64,000 nt of DNA from Mycolicibacter acidiphilus (GTDB taxonomy: Bacteria; Actinomycetota; Actinomycetes; Mycobacteriales; Mycobacteriaceae): NCBI RefSeq assembly GCF_018455725.1, contig NZ_JAHCLR010000027.1, positions 1-64,000 of the forward strand, in the 5' to 3' direction. The notes beneath the pieces were generated by a model. It worked only from the letters and a program-made list of their open reading frames with translations. It made no database searches and was not told the DNA's origin. Position numbers and translations under genes: made by a program. Positions 52,810 through 61,977 of the stretch are shown here, one piece after another (positions within the stretch are counted from its first letter, which is position 1; each line of letters opens with the position of its first letter).

Positions 52810-54781
52810 AGGTCACGCCTCGCGGTATTCGGCCTACACCGGTGGGCCGGATCCGCTGGCGCCGCCGGTCGATCTGAGCGAGGCACTGGCGGAGATCGGC
52901 CGCGACGTGATGGAGGGGACGTCGCCGCGGCGGGCGCTGTCGGAGTTGCTGCGCCGCGGCACCGCCGGGATGCGCGGCACCGACCGGCTGGCAGCCGAAG
53001 TGCAGCGGCGCCGGCGGGAGTTGTTGGCGCGCAACAACCTCGACGGGACGCTGGCCGAGATCAAGAAACTGCTCGACGAGGCGGTGCTGGCCGAACGCAA
53101 GGAACTGGCCCGCGCGCTGGATGATGACGCCCGCTTCGCCGAACTGCAGATCGAGTCGCTGTCACCGTCACCGGCCAAAGCCGTGCAGGAACTGTCCGAC
53201 TACCGGTGGCGTTCTGCGGAAGCGCGGGAGTCCTACGAGAAGATCAAGGACCTACTCGGCCGGGAGATGCTCGACCAGCGGTTCGCCGGCATGAAGCAAG
53301 CACTGGAAGGCGCCACCGACGACGACCGGCAACGGGTCTCCGACATGCTCGATGATCTGAACGAGTTGCTGGACAAGCACTCCCGCGGTGAAGACTCCGA
53401 ACAAGACTTCGATGACTTCATGGCCAAGCACGGCGAGTTCTTCCCCGAGAACCCGCGCAACGTCGAGGAACTGCTGGACTCGCTGGCCCGCCGCGCCGCC
53501 GCCGCGCAGCGCTTCCGCAACAGTCTTTCTGCTGAGCAGCGCGCCGAGTTGGATGCGCTGGCGCAGCAGGCTTTCGGCTCCCCGGCGCTGCAGCAGGCGC
53601 TGAACCGGCTGGACTCGCACCTGCAGGCGGCCCGGCCGGGGGAGGACTGGAACGGCTCGTCGGAATTCTCCGGCGACAATCCGCTCGGCATGGGGGAGGG
53701 TGCGCAGGCTTTGAGCGACATCGCCGAGTTGGAGCAACTCGCCGAGCAACTCTCGCAGGCCTACCCGGGCGCCAGCATGGACGACGTCGACCTGGACGCG
53801 CTGGCCCGCCAACTCGGCGATCAGGCGGCCGTCGACGCCCGCACGCTGGCCGAGCTGGAACGCGCCCTGCTCAGCGAGGGTTTCCTCGACCACAGCTCCG
53901 ACGGCCAATGGCGGTTGTCGCCCAAGGCGATCCGCCAGCTGGGACAGTCGGTGCTGCGTGACGTGGCGCGGCAGCTGTCCGGGCGCCGCGGGGAACGTGA
54001 CCATCGGCGGGCCGGCGCGGCCGGCGAGCTGACCGGGGCGACCCGGCCCTGGCAGTTCGGCGACACCGAGCCGTGGAACGTCACCCGGACCCTGACCAAC
54101 GCGGTGCTGCGGCGGGCCGGAAACCCCGATGCGTCATCGGGTTCGCGACTTCAGATCAGCGTCGACGACGTGGAGATCTCCGAGACCGAGACCCGCACCC
54201 AGGCCGCGGTGGCGCTGCTGGTCGACACGTCGTTCTCGATGGTGATGGACAACCGCTGGCTGCCGATGAAGCAGACCGCGCTGGCCCTGCACCAGCTCAT
54301 CAGCACCCGGTTCCGCTCAGATGCGTTGCAGATCATCGCGTTCGGCCGGCACGCCCGCACCGTGTCGGCTGCCGAACTGACCGGGCTGGCCGGCGTCTAC
54401 GAGCAGGGCACCAACCTGCACCACGCGCTGGCCCTGGCCAGCCGGCACTTGCGCCGGCACCCCAACGCCCAGCCGGTGGTGCTGGTGGTCACCGACGGAG
54501 AGCCGACCGCGCACCTGGAGGACTATGGCGGCGAGGGCACCTCGGTCTTCTTCGACTACCCGCCGCACCCCCGCACGATCGCGTTCACCGTGCGCGGTTT
54601 CGACGAGGTGGCCCGCCTGGGTGCGCAGGTGACGATCTTCCGCCTCGGCGACGACCCCGGACTGGCCCGGTTCATCGACCAGGTGGCGCGTCGGGTCTCC
54701 GGCCGGGTGGTGGTGCCGGAGTTGGGCGGGCTGGGCGCGGCGGTGGTCGGTGACTACCTGCGGTCCCGGCGCCGGAGCTAG
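52802..54781 (+). CDS. VWA-domain protein, partner of the MoxR-like ATPase (Rv0959-like)
   Basis: 659 aa from ATG 52802, which overlaps the ATPase gene by 8 bases. The N-terminal two thirds is mostly helical and charged, with long coiled-coil-like stretches (EIKKLLDEAVLAERKELARA, LDDLNELLDKHSRGEDSEQD). The C-terminal VWA domain has a full MIDAS: DTSFSM at D475, then the threonine in YEQGTNLHHAL and aspartate in VVTDGEPTAH. It likely presents substrates to the ATPase. There is no signal peptide. Confidence 0.85.
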   Translation: MGRGHASRYSAYTGGPDPLAPPVDLSEALAEIGRDVMEGTSPRRALSELLRRGTAGMRGTDRLAAEVQRRRRELLARNNLDGTLAEIKKLLDEAVLAERKELARALDDDARFAELQIESLSPSPAKAVQELSDYRWRSAEARESYEKIKDLLGREMLDQRFAGMKQALEGATDDDRQRVSDMLDDLNELLDKHSRGEDSEQDFDDFMAKHGEFFPENPRNVEELLDSLARRAAAAQRFRNSLSAEQRAELDALAQQAFGSPALQQALNRLDSHLQAARPGEDWNGSSEFSGDNPLGMGEGAQALSDIAELEQLAEQLSQAYPGASMDDVDLDALARQLGDQAAVDARTLAELERALLSEGFLDHSSDGQWRLSPKAIRQLGQSVLRDVARQLSGRRGERDHRRAGAAGELTGATRPWQFGDTEPWNVTRTLTNAVLRRAGNPDASSGSRLQISVDDVEISETETRTQAAVALLVDTSFSMVMDNRWLPMKQTALALHQLISTRFRSDALQIIAFGRHARTVSAAELTGLAGVYEQGTNLHHALALASRHLRRHPNAQPVVLVVTDGEPTAHLEDYGGEGTSVFFDYPPHPRTIAFTVRGFDEVARLGAQVTIFRLGDDPGLARFIDQVARRVSGRVVVPELGGLGAAVVGDYLRSRRRS

Positions 54782-54790
54782 GTTGTCCTC

Positions 54791-55138
54791 GTGAAAACCG
54801 AGGGGATGGTCGTCGCGGAGCCCAACGTCAAGGCCTGGAACATCGCGGGCTACCTGCTCTACCTGGGACTCGTCGTACTCGGGTTCTACGAGTACCTGTT
54901 CGCCGGTCTGGCCTTCGCCATGTCGACTGATGCGTGTCATGACGCGGCGTGCGACGCCAGCTACCACGTCGACGCGGGAATGCGCATCCTGCAGTACGGG
55001 ATCGCCGGTGTGCTGCTGGCGACCGTTGTCGTCATGCTCGTCCGATCGATCAACGGCCGCATCGTGTTCGGCTGGCCGTTCCTCGGGCTGCTGGGGCTGG
55101 TGGGGGTTCTCGTCGCGGCGTTCAAGGTGGTGCACTGA
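54791..55138 (+). CDS. Hypothetical three-helix membrane protein
   Basis: 115 aa from GTG. Three hydrophobic segments (IAGYLLYLGLVVLGFYEYLF, ILQYGIAGVLLATVVVMLV and the LGLLGLVGVLVAAFKVV end) and two cysteines between helices one and two (TDACHDAACDASYH), outside if the N-terminus is inside, so a disulfide is possible. No family is recognised. It starts 9 bases after the VWA stop, so it may be the last gene of that operon. Confidence 0.65.
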   Translation: MKTEGMVVAEPNVKAWNIAGYLLYLGLVVLGFYEYLFAGLAFAMSTDACHDAACDASYHVDAGMRILQYGIAGVLLATVVVMLVRSINGRIVFGWPFLGLLGLVGVLVAAFKVVH

Positions 55139-55150
55139 GCACTGCTCGGG

Positions 55151-55414
55151 CTACCTCGGGGTTCCTCGATACTTTCCCGGCGTATGCGTGAGCAGATCAT
55201 CATGCTTGCGCTGACGGCAGGCTTCTGCGAACTCAAATGCCAGATCCGCGCGCTCAAGGAACTCTCGATATTGGTTGTCAGTGAGCCAGTAGGACTCGAT
55301 GTAGTCGGCCGTGGAACTGGACACCGGGATTCCAAGGATGTGCCGGTTTGACTCGGGGTCGATGCCGAGCCAGTAATCGCGCTCCCTTGAGAAGTGGGAG
55401 AAATCGTATGGCAT
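55151..55414 (-). CDS. 87-aa protein of unknown function, tandem paralogue 1
   Basis: 87 aa from ATG 55414; an upstream in-frame ATG at 55444 is rejected because the paralogue aligns from this Met. Aligns with its neighbour without gaps over all 87 residues, 38 identical (44%). Shared blocks: FS-x-E, Y-xx-GI, IPVS, DY-x-E-x-Y, QY-xx-FL, EF-xxx-CR-x-R-xx-DDLL, PG-xx-RGTP. Soluble, alpha/beta-looking, with one conserved cysteine. I do not recognise the family; small soluble proteins in tandem copies are often immunity proteins, but no toxin gene is seen here. Confidence 0.7.
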   Translation of the reverse strand: MPYDFSHFSRERDYWLGIDPESNRHILGIPVSSSTADYIESYWLTDNQYREFLERADLAFEFAEACRQRKHDDLLTHTPGKYRGTPR

Positions 55415-55450
55415 CCGATCAGTCCATGAATCTTGCTGCGGCACGGGTTG

Positions 55451-55714
55451 TCACACGGGCGTTCCGCGGTTCCATCCGGGCTTCTCCATCAACAAATCGT
55501 CACACTCACGCCTGCGGCAGGAACCAACGAACTCGATCGCGGCAACGCGATCGGCCAGGAAGAGTTGGTACTGACTCGGAGTTATCGCGTAGCGCTCTTC
55601 GTAGTCGACGGGCCCGTTGCTCACCGGAATTGATACGTAACACCGTGATGTCCGGTCTTCTATGCCGACGGAATAGCGGTCTTCCGGTGAGAAGAATGTG
55701 TCGTTGTATGCCAT
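55451..55714 (-). CDS. 87-aa protein of unknown function, tandem paralogue 2
   Basis: 87 aa, 44% identical to the next gene downstream and exactly the same length. Begins MAYNDTFFSPEDRYSVGIED and ends LLMEKPGWNRGTPV. Conserved positions include IPVS, DYEERY, EFVGSCRRR and DDLL. The two copies are 36 bases apart on one strand and surely arose by duplication. The base composition is less GC-rich than that of flanking core genes, suggesting a recent arrival. Function unknown. Confidence 0.7.
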   Translation of the reverse strand: MAYNDTFFSPEDRYSVGIEDRTSRCYVSIPVSNGPVDYEERYAITPSQYQLFLADRVAAIEFVGSCRRRECDDLLMEKPGWNRGTPV

Positions 55715-55799
55715 GTTGAGTGACGACCTGATGTTCCTCTCCGCCGCCGGTGGACCCGCCCCGGGTTCAGGGGAAGCCGTATCGCAACGGTCGGCACCG

Positions 55800-56399
55800 T
55801 CAGTCGCGGCGTTTGCGGTTCTTCCGCTTGATGCCGACCCCGCCCCACAGCGAGAAGCCCTTGACCTTGACCGTCGGCGCGCCCGGGGTGCCCTTGCCCT
55901 CGACCTCCTGATCGAAGCCGCCCATCACCCCGTGGCCGTGGATCTCCACGTTGACCTCCGGCGGCAGCAGGATCGTCTGACCGCCCATGATCGAGTACGC
56001 GTTGATCTCGACGTCCGGGGAGGTGAAATCGGCGTAGCGCAGGTCGATGACGCCGCCGCCCCACAGCGAGAACGTCGTCAGCTTCTTCGGCACGTTCCAC
56101 CGGCCGCGCCGCTCGAAGGCGCTGGTGATGGCCACCAGCAGGGTGGACGGTGCGGGTTTGCACTCACCGCCGCGGTGCGAGCAGACCGAGGAGCCCGGCA
56201 GGTCGGCGCGCAGCTGATCCAGCTCGTCGTAGGTCTGCGCGGCGTAGGCCTTGGCGAGCCGGTTCTCGTACTCGCCCAGCTGCAGCTGACCGTGTGCCGC
56301 GGCGTCGCCGAGCAGCTGCGCCAGCTGGATGCGATCGGTGTCTGCAGCACGCGGCCGAGCATCGGGTGCGTCCTTACCGCGCGGTGCTGAATCGTTCAT
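55800..56399 (-). CDS. DUF1707/LiaF-C-like protein (Rv0966c-like)
   Basis: 199 aa. The N-terminal DUF1707 SHOCT-like helical pair (LAQLLGDAAAHGQLQLGEYE, NRLAKAYAAQTYDELDQL) is followed by a beta-rich LiaF-C-type domain with repeated SLWGG / SIMGGQTIL / GVMGGF blocks. No membrane helix lies between them, so it is probably cytoplasmic. LiaF relatives sense envelope stress in Firmicutes; this link is only by fold. Corresponds to Rv0966c. Confidence 0.8.
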   Translation of the reverse strand: MNDSAPRGKDAPDARPRAADTDRIQLAQLLGDAAAHGQLQLGEYENRLAKAYAAQTYDELDQLRADLPGSSVCSHRGGECKPAPSTLLVAITSAFERRGRWNVPKKLTTFSLWGGGVIDLRYADFTSPDVEINAYSIMGGQTILLPPEVNVEIHGHGVMGGFDQEVEGKGTPGAPTVKVKGFSLWGGVGIKRKNRKRRD

Positions 56400-56445
56400 C
56401 GGCTAAGAGCCTACGACGGACCGTTGCGGTGTCGGCAACTGTTTG

Positions 56446-57222
56446 CTAAATCGTGTCCGTCACCCACGGCGCCGGCCGCTTCTGCAGGAACGCCAGCATC
56501 CCCTCGCGGGCCTCGTCGGAGACGAACAACCGCGCCGATTCCACGCTGAGCCGCTCGGCGTCGGCGTCGAACCCGGCCAGCACCGCCGCCGTCGTCAGCG
56601 CCTTGGAGGCGGCCAATCCCTGCGGGGAGCCGTGCCGCAACTCGTCCACCAGCCCGGCGACAGCGGCCTCGACGTCGTCCGCCGCCGCGGTGATCAGCCC
56701 GATCGCCGCGGCCTGCGCGGCGTCGAATTTCTCCCCGGTCAGGTAGTAGCGGGCCGCGGCGCGCGCCGACAGCTTCGGCAGCAGCGTCAGCGAGATGATC
56801 GCCGGCGCCACCCCGATCCGGGCCTCGGTGAGCGCGAATGTGCTGCGCGGACCAGCGACGGCGATGTCGCAGGCGCCGACCAGACCCATCCCACCGGCCC
56901 GCACGTGGCCGTCGACGGCGGCGATCACCGGCCGCGGGCATTCGACGATCGCGCGCAGCAGCGCCGCGAGCTCGCGCCCCCGGTCGGCGGCCTGCTCGGA
57001 TGGGTCACCGCCGGATGCCTCGCTCAGATCCGCCCCGGCACAGAACGTGTTGCCGGTGTGGCCCAGCACCACCACCCGCACGCTCGTGTCGGCGGCGGCG
57101 TCCCGCAGCCCCGCGTGCAGTTCGCGGACCAGGGTGCCGCTCAGGGCGTTGCGGTTGTGCGGGGAGTTCAGCGTCAGCCGCGCGACCGGCCCGCTGACCG
57201 CGTATTCGACCAGCGTGCCCAT
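56446..57222 (-). CDS. echA7: Enoyl-CoA hydratase/isomerase-family protein (EchA7)
   Basis: 258 aa. Crotonase fold: LTLNSPHNRNALSG, oxyanion blocks FCAGADLSE and HVRAGGMGLVGACDIAVAG, and a C-terminal KALTTAAVLAGFDADAERL. The acid/base glutamates are not both obvious, so hydratase or hydrolase/lyase activity is open. Last gene of the operon; its ATG overlaps the fadE12 stop (ATGA). It matches Rv0971c by context. In the atu pathway the equivalent step hydrates an isohexenyl-glutaconyl-CoA. Confidence 0.85.
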   Translation of the reverse strand: MGTLVEYAVSGPVARLTLNSPHNRNALSGTLVRELHAGLRDAAADTSVRVVVLGHTGNTFCAGADLSEASGGDPSEQAADRGRELAALLRAIVECPRPVIAAVDGHVRAGGMGLVGACDIAVAGPRSTFALTEARIGVAPAIISLTLLPKLSARAAARYYLTGEKFDAAQAAAIGLITAAADDVEAAVAGLVDELRHGSPQGLAASKALTTAAVLAGFDADAERLSVESARLFVSDEAREGMLAFLQKRPAPWVTDTI

Positions 57223-58388
57223 CAGTAGGACCGGGGCAGGCCCAGCGAGGTCTGCGCGACGAAGTTCAGGATCATCTCCCGGCTCACCGGCGCGATCCGG
57301 GCCAGCCGGGACGAGGTGATCGCCGCGGCGATGCCGTATTCCTTGGTCAAACCGTTGCCGCCCAACGACTGCACGGCCTGGTCGACCGCCCGCGTCGACG
57401 CCTCCCCGGCCGCGTACTTGGCCATGTTGGCGGCCTCAGCGGCGCCGAAGTCGTCGCCGGCGTCGTACAGGGTGGCGGCCTTCTGCATCATCAGCTTGGC
57501 CAGCTGAATCTCGATGTGGTTCTGCGCCAACGGATGCGACAGACCCTGGTGCGAGCCGATCGGGGTCTTCCACACCTGGCGGGTGCTGACGTAGTCGACG
57601 GCCTTCTTGATGGCGAAGCGGCCCATGCCGACCGCGCTGGCCGCACCCATGATGCGCTCCGGGTTCAGTCCGGCGAACAGCTGCGCGATCGCGGCGTCCT
57701 CCGAGCCCACCAGTGCGTCGGCGGGCAACCGGACGTCGTCGAGGAAGACCTGGAACTGCCGCTCCGGGCTGATCAGCTCCATCTCGATCGGGGTGTAGCT
57801 CAGCCCCTTGGCGTCAGTGGGAACGACGAACAGTGCGGGTTTGAGGTTGCCGGTCTTGGCGTCCTCGGTGCGGCCCACCACCAGCACCGCCTGCGCTTGG
57901 TCGATGCCGGAGATGAACGTCTTCTGGCCCTTGAGGATCCAGTCGCTGCCGTCGCGGCGCGCGGTGGTGGTGATCTTGTGCGAGTTCGATCCGGCGTCCG
58001 GTTCGGTGATGGCGAACGCCATCGTCAGCGACCCGTCGGCGATGCTCGGGATCCACCGCTGCTTCTGCTCGTCGGTGCCGAACTTGGAGATGATCGTGCC
58101 GTTGATCGCCGGGGAGACGACCATCATCAGCAGCCCGCAGCCGTTGGCCGCCATCTCCTCCATCACCAGTGACAGCTCGTACATGCCGGCGCCGCCGCCG
58201 CCGTACTCCTCGGGCAGGTTCACCCCGATAAAGCCGAGTTTGCCCGCCTCGTTCCACAATTCGTCGGTGTGCTCACCGGCGCGGGCCTTCTCCAGGTAGT
58301 AATCCTGGCCGTAGTTGGAGGCCATCGCCGCGACCGCCTCCCGCAGGGCGCGACGCTCGTCGTTCTCGATGAAGCTGGTCTCGGTCAC
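57222..58388 (-). CDS. fadE12: Acyl-CoA dehydrogenase (FadE12)
   Basis: 388 aa from GTG, overlapping the accA2 stop by 4 bases (GTGA). FAD-linked ACAD: LPEEYGGGGAGMYELSLVME, FAITEPDAGSNSHKITTTA, the FAD-binding WILKGQKTFISG, and the C-terminal QSLGGNGLTKEYGIAAAITSSR. It introduces an alpha-beta double bond into an acyl-CoA, probably branched. Matches Rv0972c by context. Coupled to both neighbours. Confidence 0.9.
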   Translation of the reverse strand: MTETSFIENDERRALREAVAAMASNYGQDYYLEKARAGEHTDELWNEAGKLGFIGVNLPEEYGGGGAGMYELSLVMEEMAANGCGLLMMVVSPAINGTIISKFGTDEQKQRWIPSIADGSLTMAFAITEPDAGSNSHKITTTARRDGSDWILKGQKTFISGIDQAQAVLVVGRTEDAKTGNLKPALFVVPTDAKGLSYTPIEMELISPERQFQVFLDDVRLPADALVGSEDAAIAQLFAGLNPERIMGAASAVGMGRFAIKKAVDYVSTRQVWKTPIGSHQGLSHPLAQNHIEIQLAKLMMQKAATLYDAGDDFGAAEAANMAKYAAGEASTRAVDQAVQSLGGNGLTKEYGIAAAITSSRLARIAPVSREMILNFVAQTSLGLPRSY

Positions 58389-60373
58389 TTCGGATCTCCT
58401 TCTGCGGTGGGTGTCGGTTCGTTGGTTTGCAGGCGGGCCAGCACAGCGCCGACCTCGACCTGATCCCCGGGTTTGACGTTCAGTTCGGCGAGCACGCCGT
58501 CGGCCGGTGCGGCGATGGTGTGCTCCATCTTCATCGCCTCCAGCCAGATCAGCGGCTGACCGGCGGTGACCTCGTCGCCGACGCCGGCGCCCAGTCGGAT
58601 CACGTTGCCGGGCATCGGCGCCACCAGCGACCCCTGCTCGACGGCCGAATCGGGCTCCGGGAACCGTGGCTGGGCCAGCAGGTGCACCGGGCCGCCGGGG
58701 GAGTCGACGTAGACGTCCGAACCGTACCGGGCGACGGTGAACGTCCGGGCCACCCCGGCGCCGTCGGCCAGCACCACCGCGTCCGGGGCGGCGGAGACCA
58801 GCGTCAGGTCATCATCGAGCGTCAATCCGGTTCGGGTGAACCGGTATTCGACGCGGTACTCGGTGTCGTCGTCGCCGGTGTAGACCTTCGACTGCGGCCC
58901 CGACGCCAGGTTGCGCCAGCCGCTGGGCAGTGACCGCAGTGCGGTGGCGGCGGCCCGGTTGTGCGCCGCGTCGGCCAGTGCGGCCGCCACCGCCGAGGCC
59001 CGCACGGTCGCCGCGTCGGCCAGTGGCGCCGACAGGACATCGAGGCCGTGGGTGTCGAAGAACGCGGTGTCGGTGGCACCGTCCAGAAACGCCGGGTGCC
59101 GCAGCACGTTCACCAGCAGATCCCGGTTGGTGCGCAGCCCGTGCAGTCGGGTGCGCGCCAGGCCGCGGGCCAGCACAGCCGCCGCCTGCGCCCGGGTGGG
59201 GGCGTAGCTGATCACCTTGGCCAGCATCGGGTCGTAGTGAATGGACACCACCGAGCCGTCCTCGATGCCGGAGTCCAGCCGGATCCCGGTGCGCCCGCCC
59301 AGCGTCGCGAACCGCGCCGCCACACCGGGGACGTCGACGGTGTACACCGGCCCGGCTTGCGGCTGCCAGCCTCGTGCCGGGTCCTCCGCGTACAGCCGAA
59401 CCTCGATCGAATGACCGTGCGCGGCAGGCGGTTCGGGGTCCAGTCGTTGACCGTCAGCGACGGCGATCTGCAGTTCGACGAGATCGCAGCCGGTGGTCTC
59501 CTCGGTGACCGGGTGCTCCACCTGCAGGCGGGTGTTCATCTCCAGGAAGTAGAACTCGCCGTGATCGTCGGCAAGGAACTCCACGGTGCCCGCCCCGGTG
59601 TAGCCGATCGCCGACGTGGCCAGCCGGGCCGCCTCGAACAGTTTCGCCCGCATCTCGGGGGTGCGTTCCACCAGCGGGGACGGCGCCTCCTCGATGACCT
59701 TCTGGTGCCGGCGCTGAATCGAGCATTCGCGCTCGCCGACCGCCCACACCGTGCCGTGCTGATCGGCCATCACCTGGACCTCGATGTGATGCCCGGTGGG
59801 CAGATACCGTTCACAGAACACCGTCGCGTCCCCGAACGCCGAGGCGGCCTCCCGGCTCGCGGCCTCGACTTCGCTTGCCAGCGCCGACAGCTCCGTCACC
59901 ACCCGCATCCCGCGCCCGCCGCCGCCGGCGGAGGCTTTCACCAACACCGGCAACTGGGCGGTGGTGACCGTGGCCGGGTCGAGTTCCTCGAGCACCGGCA
60001 CCCCGGCGGCGGCCATCATCTTCTTGGACTCGATCTTGGAGCCCATCGACTGCACCGCCGCCACCGGCGGGCCGATCCAGGTCAGCCCCGCAGCGGTTAC
60101 CGCGGCGGCGAAATCGGCGTTCTCGGACAGGAACCCGTAACCGGGGTGCACCGCGTCGGCCCCGGCGGCCTGCGCGGCGGCGATGATCGCCGGCGCCGAC
60201 AGGTAGCTGGTGGTCTCCGGCAGTCGCACGCGGGCGTCGGCTTCGGCGACGTGCGGTGCGCCGGCGTCCGGGTCGGTGTAGACGGCGACCGTGCTCAGAC
60301 CCAGCCGGCGACAGGTCGCGAACACCCGCCGGGCGATCTCGCCTCGGTTGGCTACCAGAACTCTGCTGATCAT
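58385..60373 (-). CDS. accA2: Acyl-CoA carboxylase alpha subunit, biotin carboxylase + BCCP (AccA2)
   Basis: 662 aa from ATG 60373, which has GAGGA 6 bases upstream; GTG 60385, overlapping the accD2 stop as GTGA, is the alternative. Biotin carboxylase: RVLVANRGEIARRVFATCRR, KASAGGGGRGMRVV (ATP-grasp), FLEMNTRLQVEHPVTEETTG. BCCP at the C-terminus: biotinyl Lys615 in EAMKMEHTIAAP, after a typical APMPGNV. With AccD2 it carboxylates an enoyl-CoA such as 3-methylcrotonyl- or geranyl-CoA. The true substrate of mycobacterial AccA2/D2 is not settled to my knowledge. Confidence 0.93.
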   Translation of the reverse strand: MISRVLVANRGEIARRVFATCRRLGLSTVAVYTDPDAGAPHVAEADARVRLPETTSYLSAPAIIAAAQAAGADAVHPGYGFLSENADFAAAVTAAGLTWIGPPVAAVQSMGSKIESKKMMAAAGVPVLEELDPATVTTAQLPVLVKASAGGGGRGMRVVTELSALASEVEAASREAASAFGDATVFCERYLPTGHHIEVQVMADQHGTVWAVGERECSIQRRHQKVIEEAPSPLVERTPEMRAKLFEAARLATSAIGYTGAGTVEFLADDHGEFYFLEMNTRLQVEHPVTEETTGCDLVELQIAVADGQRLDPEPPAAHGHSIEVRLYAEDPARGWQPQAGPVYTVDVPGVAARFATLGGRTGIRLDSGIEDGSVVSIHYDPMLAKVISYAPTRAQAAAVLARGLARTRLHGLRTNRDLLVNVLRHPAFLDGATDTAFFDTHGLDVLSAPLADAATVRASAVAAALADAAHNRAAATALRSLPSGWRNLASGPQSKVYTGDDDTEYRVEYRFTRTGLTLDDDLTLVSAAPDAVVLADGAGVARTFTVARYGSDVYVDSPGGPVHLLAQPRFPEPDSAVEQGSLVAPMPGNVIRLGAGVGDEVTAGQPLIWLEAMKMEHTIAAPADGVLAELNVKPGDQVEVGAVLARLQTNEPTPTAEGDPK

Positions 60374-60381
60374 GGGCGTCC

Positions 60382-61977
60382 TCACATCCGGAAGACGCCG
60401 AAGTTCGACGTCCCCTCAATCGGGCCGCTGGCGATGGCGGACAAACACATTCCGAGCACGGTGCGGGTGTCGCGCGGGTCGATCACCCCGTCGTCGTAGA
60501 GCATCCCGGACAGGAACGTCGGTAGCGACTCGGCTTCGATCTGCGCCTCGATCGCCGCCCGCAGCGCGGCGTCGGCGGCCTCGTCGACCGCCTGACCGCG
60601 TGCTTCCGCCGCGGCCCGACTGACGATCGAGATGACCCCGGCCAGCTGCGCGCCGCCCATCACCGCGGACTTCGCGCTCGGCCAGGCGAACAGGAACCGC
60701 GGGTCGTAGGCCCGCCCGCACATGCCGTAGTGCCCGGCGCCGTAGGAGGCGCCGATCAGCAGCGAGATGTGCGGCACCGTCGAGTTGGAGACGGCGTTGA
60801 TCATCATCGAGCCGTGTTTGATCATCCCGCCTTCCTCGTACGCCTTGCCGACCATGTAGCCGGTGGTGTTGTGCAGGAACAGCAGTGGGGTGTTGGAGCG
60901 GTTCGCCAGCTGGATGAACTGAGTGGCCTTCTGCGCCTCCTCGCTGAACAGCACGCCGCGGGCGTTGGCCAGGATCCCGATCGGGTAGCCGTGCAGCCGT
61001 GCCCAACCGGTGATCAGCGACGAGCCGTACATGCCTTTGAACTCGTCGAACTCGGAACCGTCGACGATGCGGGCGATCACCTCGCGCGGGTCGAACGGGA
61101 TGCGCAGGTCGGCCGGGACGATCCCGATCAGCTCCTCCGCGGAGTACCGCGGCTCGATCACCGGCGAAGGCGTCGGGCCCTTTTTGACCCAGTTCAGCCG
61201 GGCCACGATGCGGCGCCCGATCCGGATCGCGTCGAGTTCGTCGGCGGCGAAGTAGTCGGCCAGACCCGAAGTGCGGGCGTGCATCTCGGCGCCGCCCAGC
61301 GACTCGTCGTCGGACTCCTCACCGGTCGCCATCTTCACCAGCGGCGGGCCGGCCAGGAACACCTTGGAGCGTTCCTTGATCATCACCACGTGATCGGACA
61401 TGCCGGGCACGTACGCCCCGCCCGCGGTCGAATTGCCGAACACCAGCGCGATCGTCGGGATGCCGGCCGCCGACAGTCGGGTCAGGTCGCGGAACATCTG
61501 CCCGCCCGGGATGAACACCTCTTTCTGGGTGGGCAGGTCGGCACCGCCGGACTCCACCAGCGAGATCACCGGTAGCCGGTTCTCGAACGCTATCTGGTTG
61601 GCCCGCAGGATCTTCCGCAGCGTCCACGGGTTGGAGGTGCCGCCCTTCACCGTGGGATCGTTGGCGACGATCATGGCTTCGACGCCTTCGACCACACCGA
61701 TCCCGGTGACCAGGCTGGCCCCGACCTGGAACTGGCTGCCCCACGCGGCCAGCGGGCACAACTCCAGGAACGGCGAATCCGGGTCGACGAGCGCCTCGAT
61801 GCGTTCCCGGGCGGTGAGCTTGCCGCGGGCGTGGTGGCGCTCAACGTATTTCGGTCCGCCGCCGGCTAGCGCCTTGGCGAGTTCGGTGTCGAGTTCGGTG
61901 AGCTTCTCGGTCAGCGCCGCCTCCGCCTCCCGATAGGCGGACGAGGCCGGGTCGAGGGTGGAGCGCAGGGCGGTCAT
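60382..61977 (-). CDS. accD2: Acyl-CoA carboxylase beta subunit (AccD2)
   Basis: 531 aa. Carboxyltransferase: HHARGKLTARERIEALVD, the VANDPTVKGGTSNPWTLRK and VFGNSTAGGAYVPGMSDHV oxyanion glycines, and in the C-half HNTTGYMVGKAYEEGGMIKHG and IGASYGAGHYGMCGRAYDP. These glycine and GMCGRAY features are those of methylcrotonyl-/geranyl-CoA carboxylase beta subunits, not of acetyl/propionyl-CoA ones. The start overlaps the fadE13 stop as ATGA. Confidence 0.93.
   Translation of the reverse strand: MTALRSTLDPASSAYREAEAALTEKLTELDTELAKALAGGGPKYVERHHARGKLTARERIEALVDPDSPFLELCPLAAWGSQFQVGASLVTGIGVVEGVEAMIVANDPTVKGGTSNPWTLRKILRANQIAFENRLPVISLVESGGADLPTQKEVFIPGGQMFRDLTRLSAAGIPTIALVFGNSTAGGAYVPGMSDHVVMIKERSKVFLAGPPLVKMATGEESDDESLGGAEMHARTSGLADYFAADELDAIRIGRRIVARLNWVKKGPTPSPVIEPRYSAEELIGIVPADLRIPFDPREVIARIVDGSEFDEFKGMYGSSLITGWARLHGYPIGILANARGVLFSEEAQKATQFIQLANRSNTPLLFLHNTTGYMVGKAYEEGGMIKHGSMMINAVSNSTVPHISLLIGASYGAGHYGMCGRAYDPRFLFAWPSAKSAVMGGAQLAGVISIVSRAAAEARGQAVDEAADAALRAAIEAQIEAESLPTFLSGMLYDDGVIDPRDTRTVLGMCLSAIASGPIEGTSNFGVFRM

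Noticed and set aside
58961-60499. 512-codon plus-strand frame over accA2
   Set aside because: Shadow of accA2; no recognisable domain, and the biotin carboxylase on the minus strand is complete.
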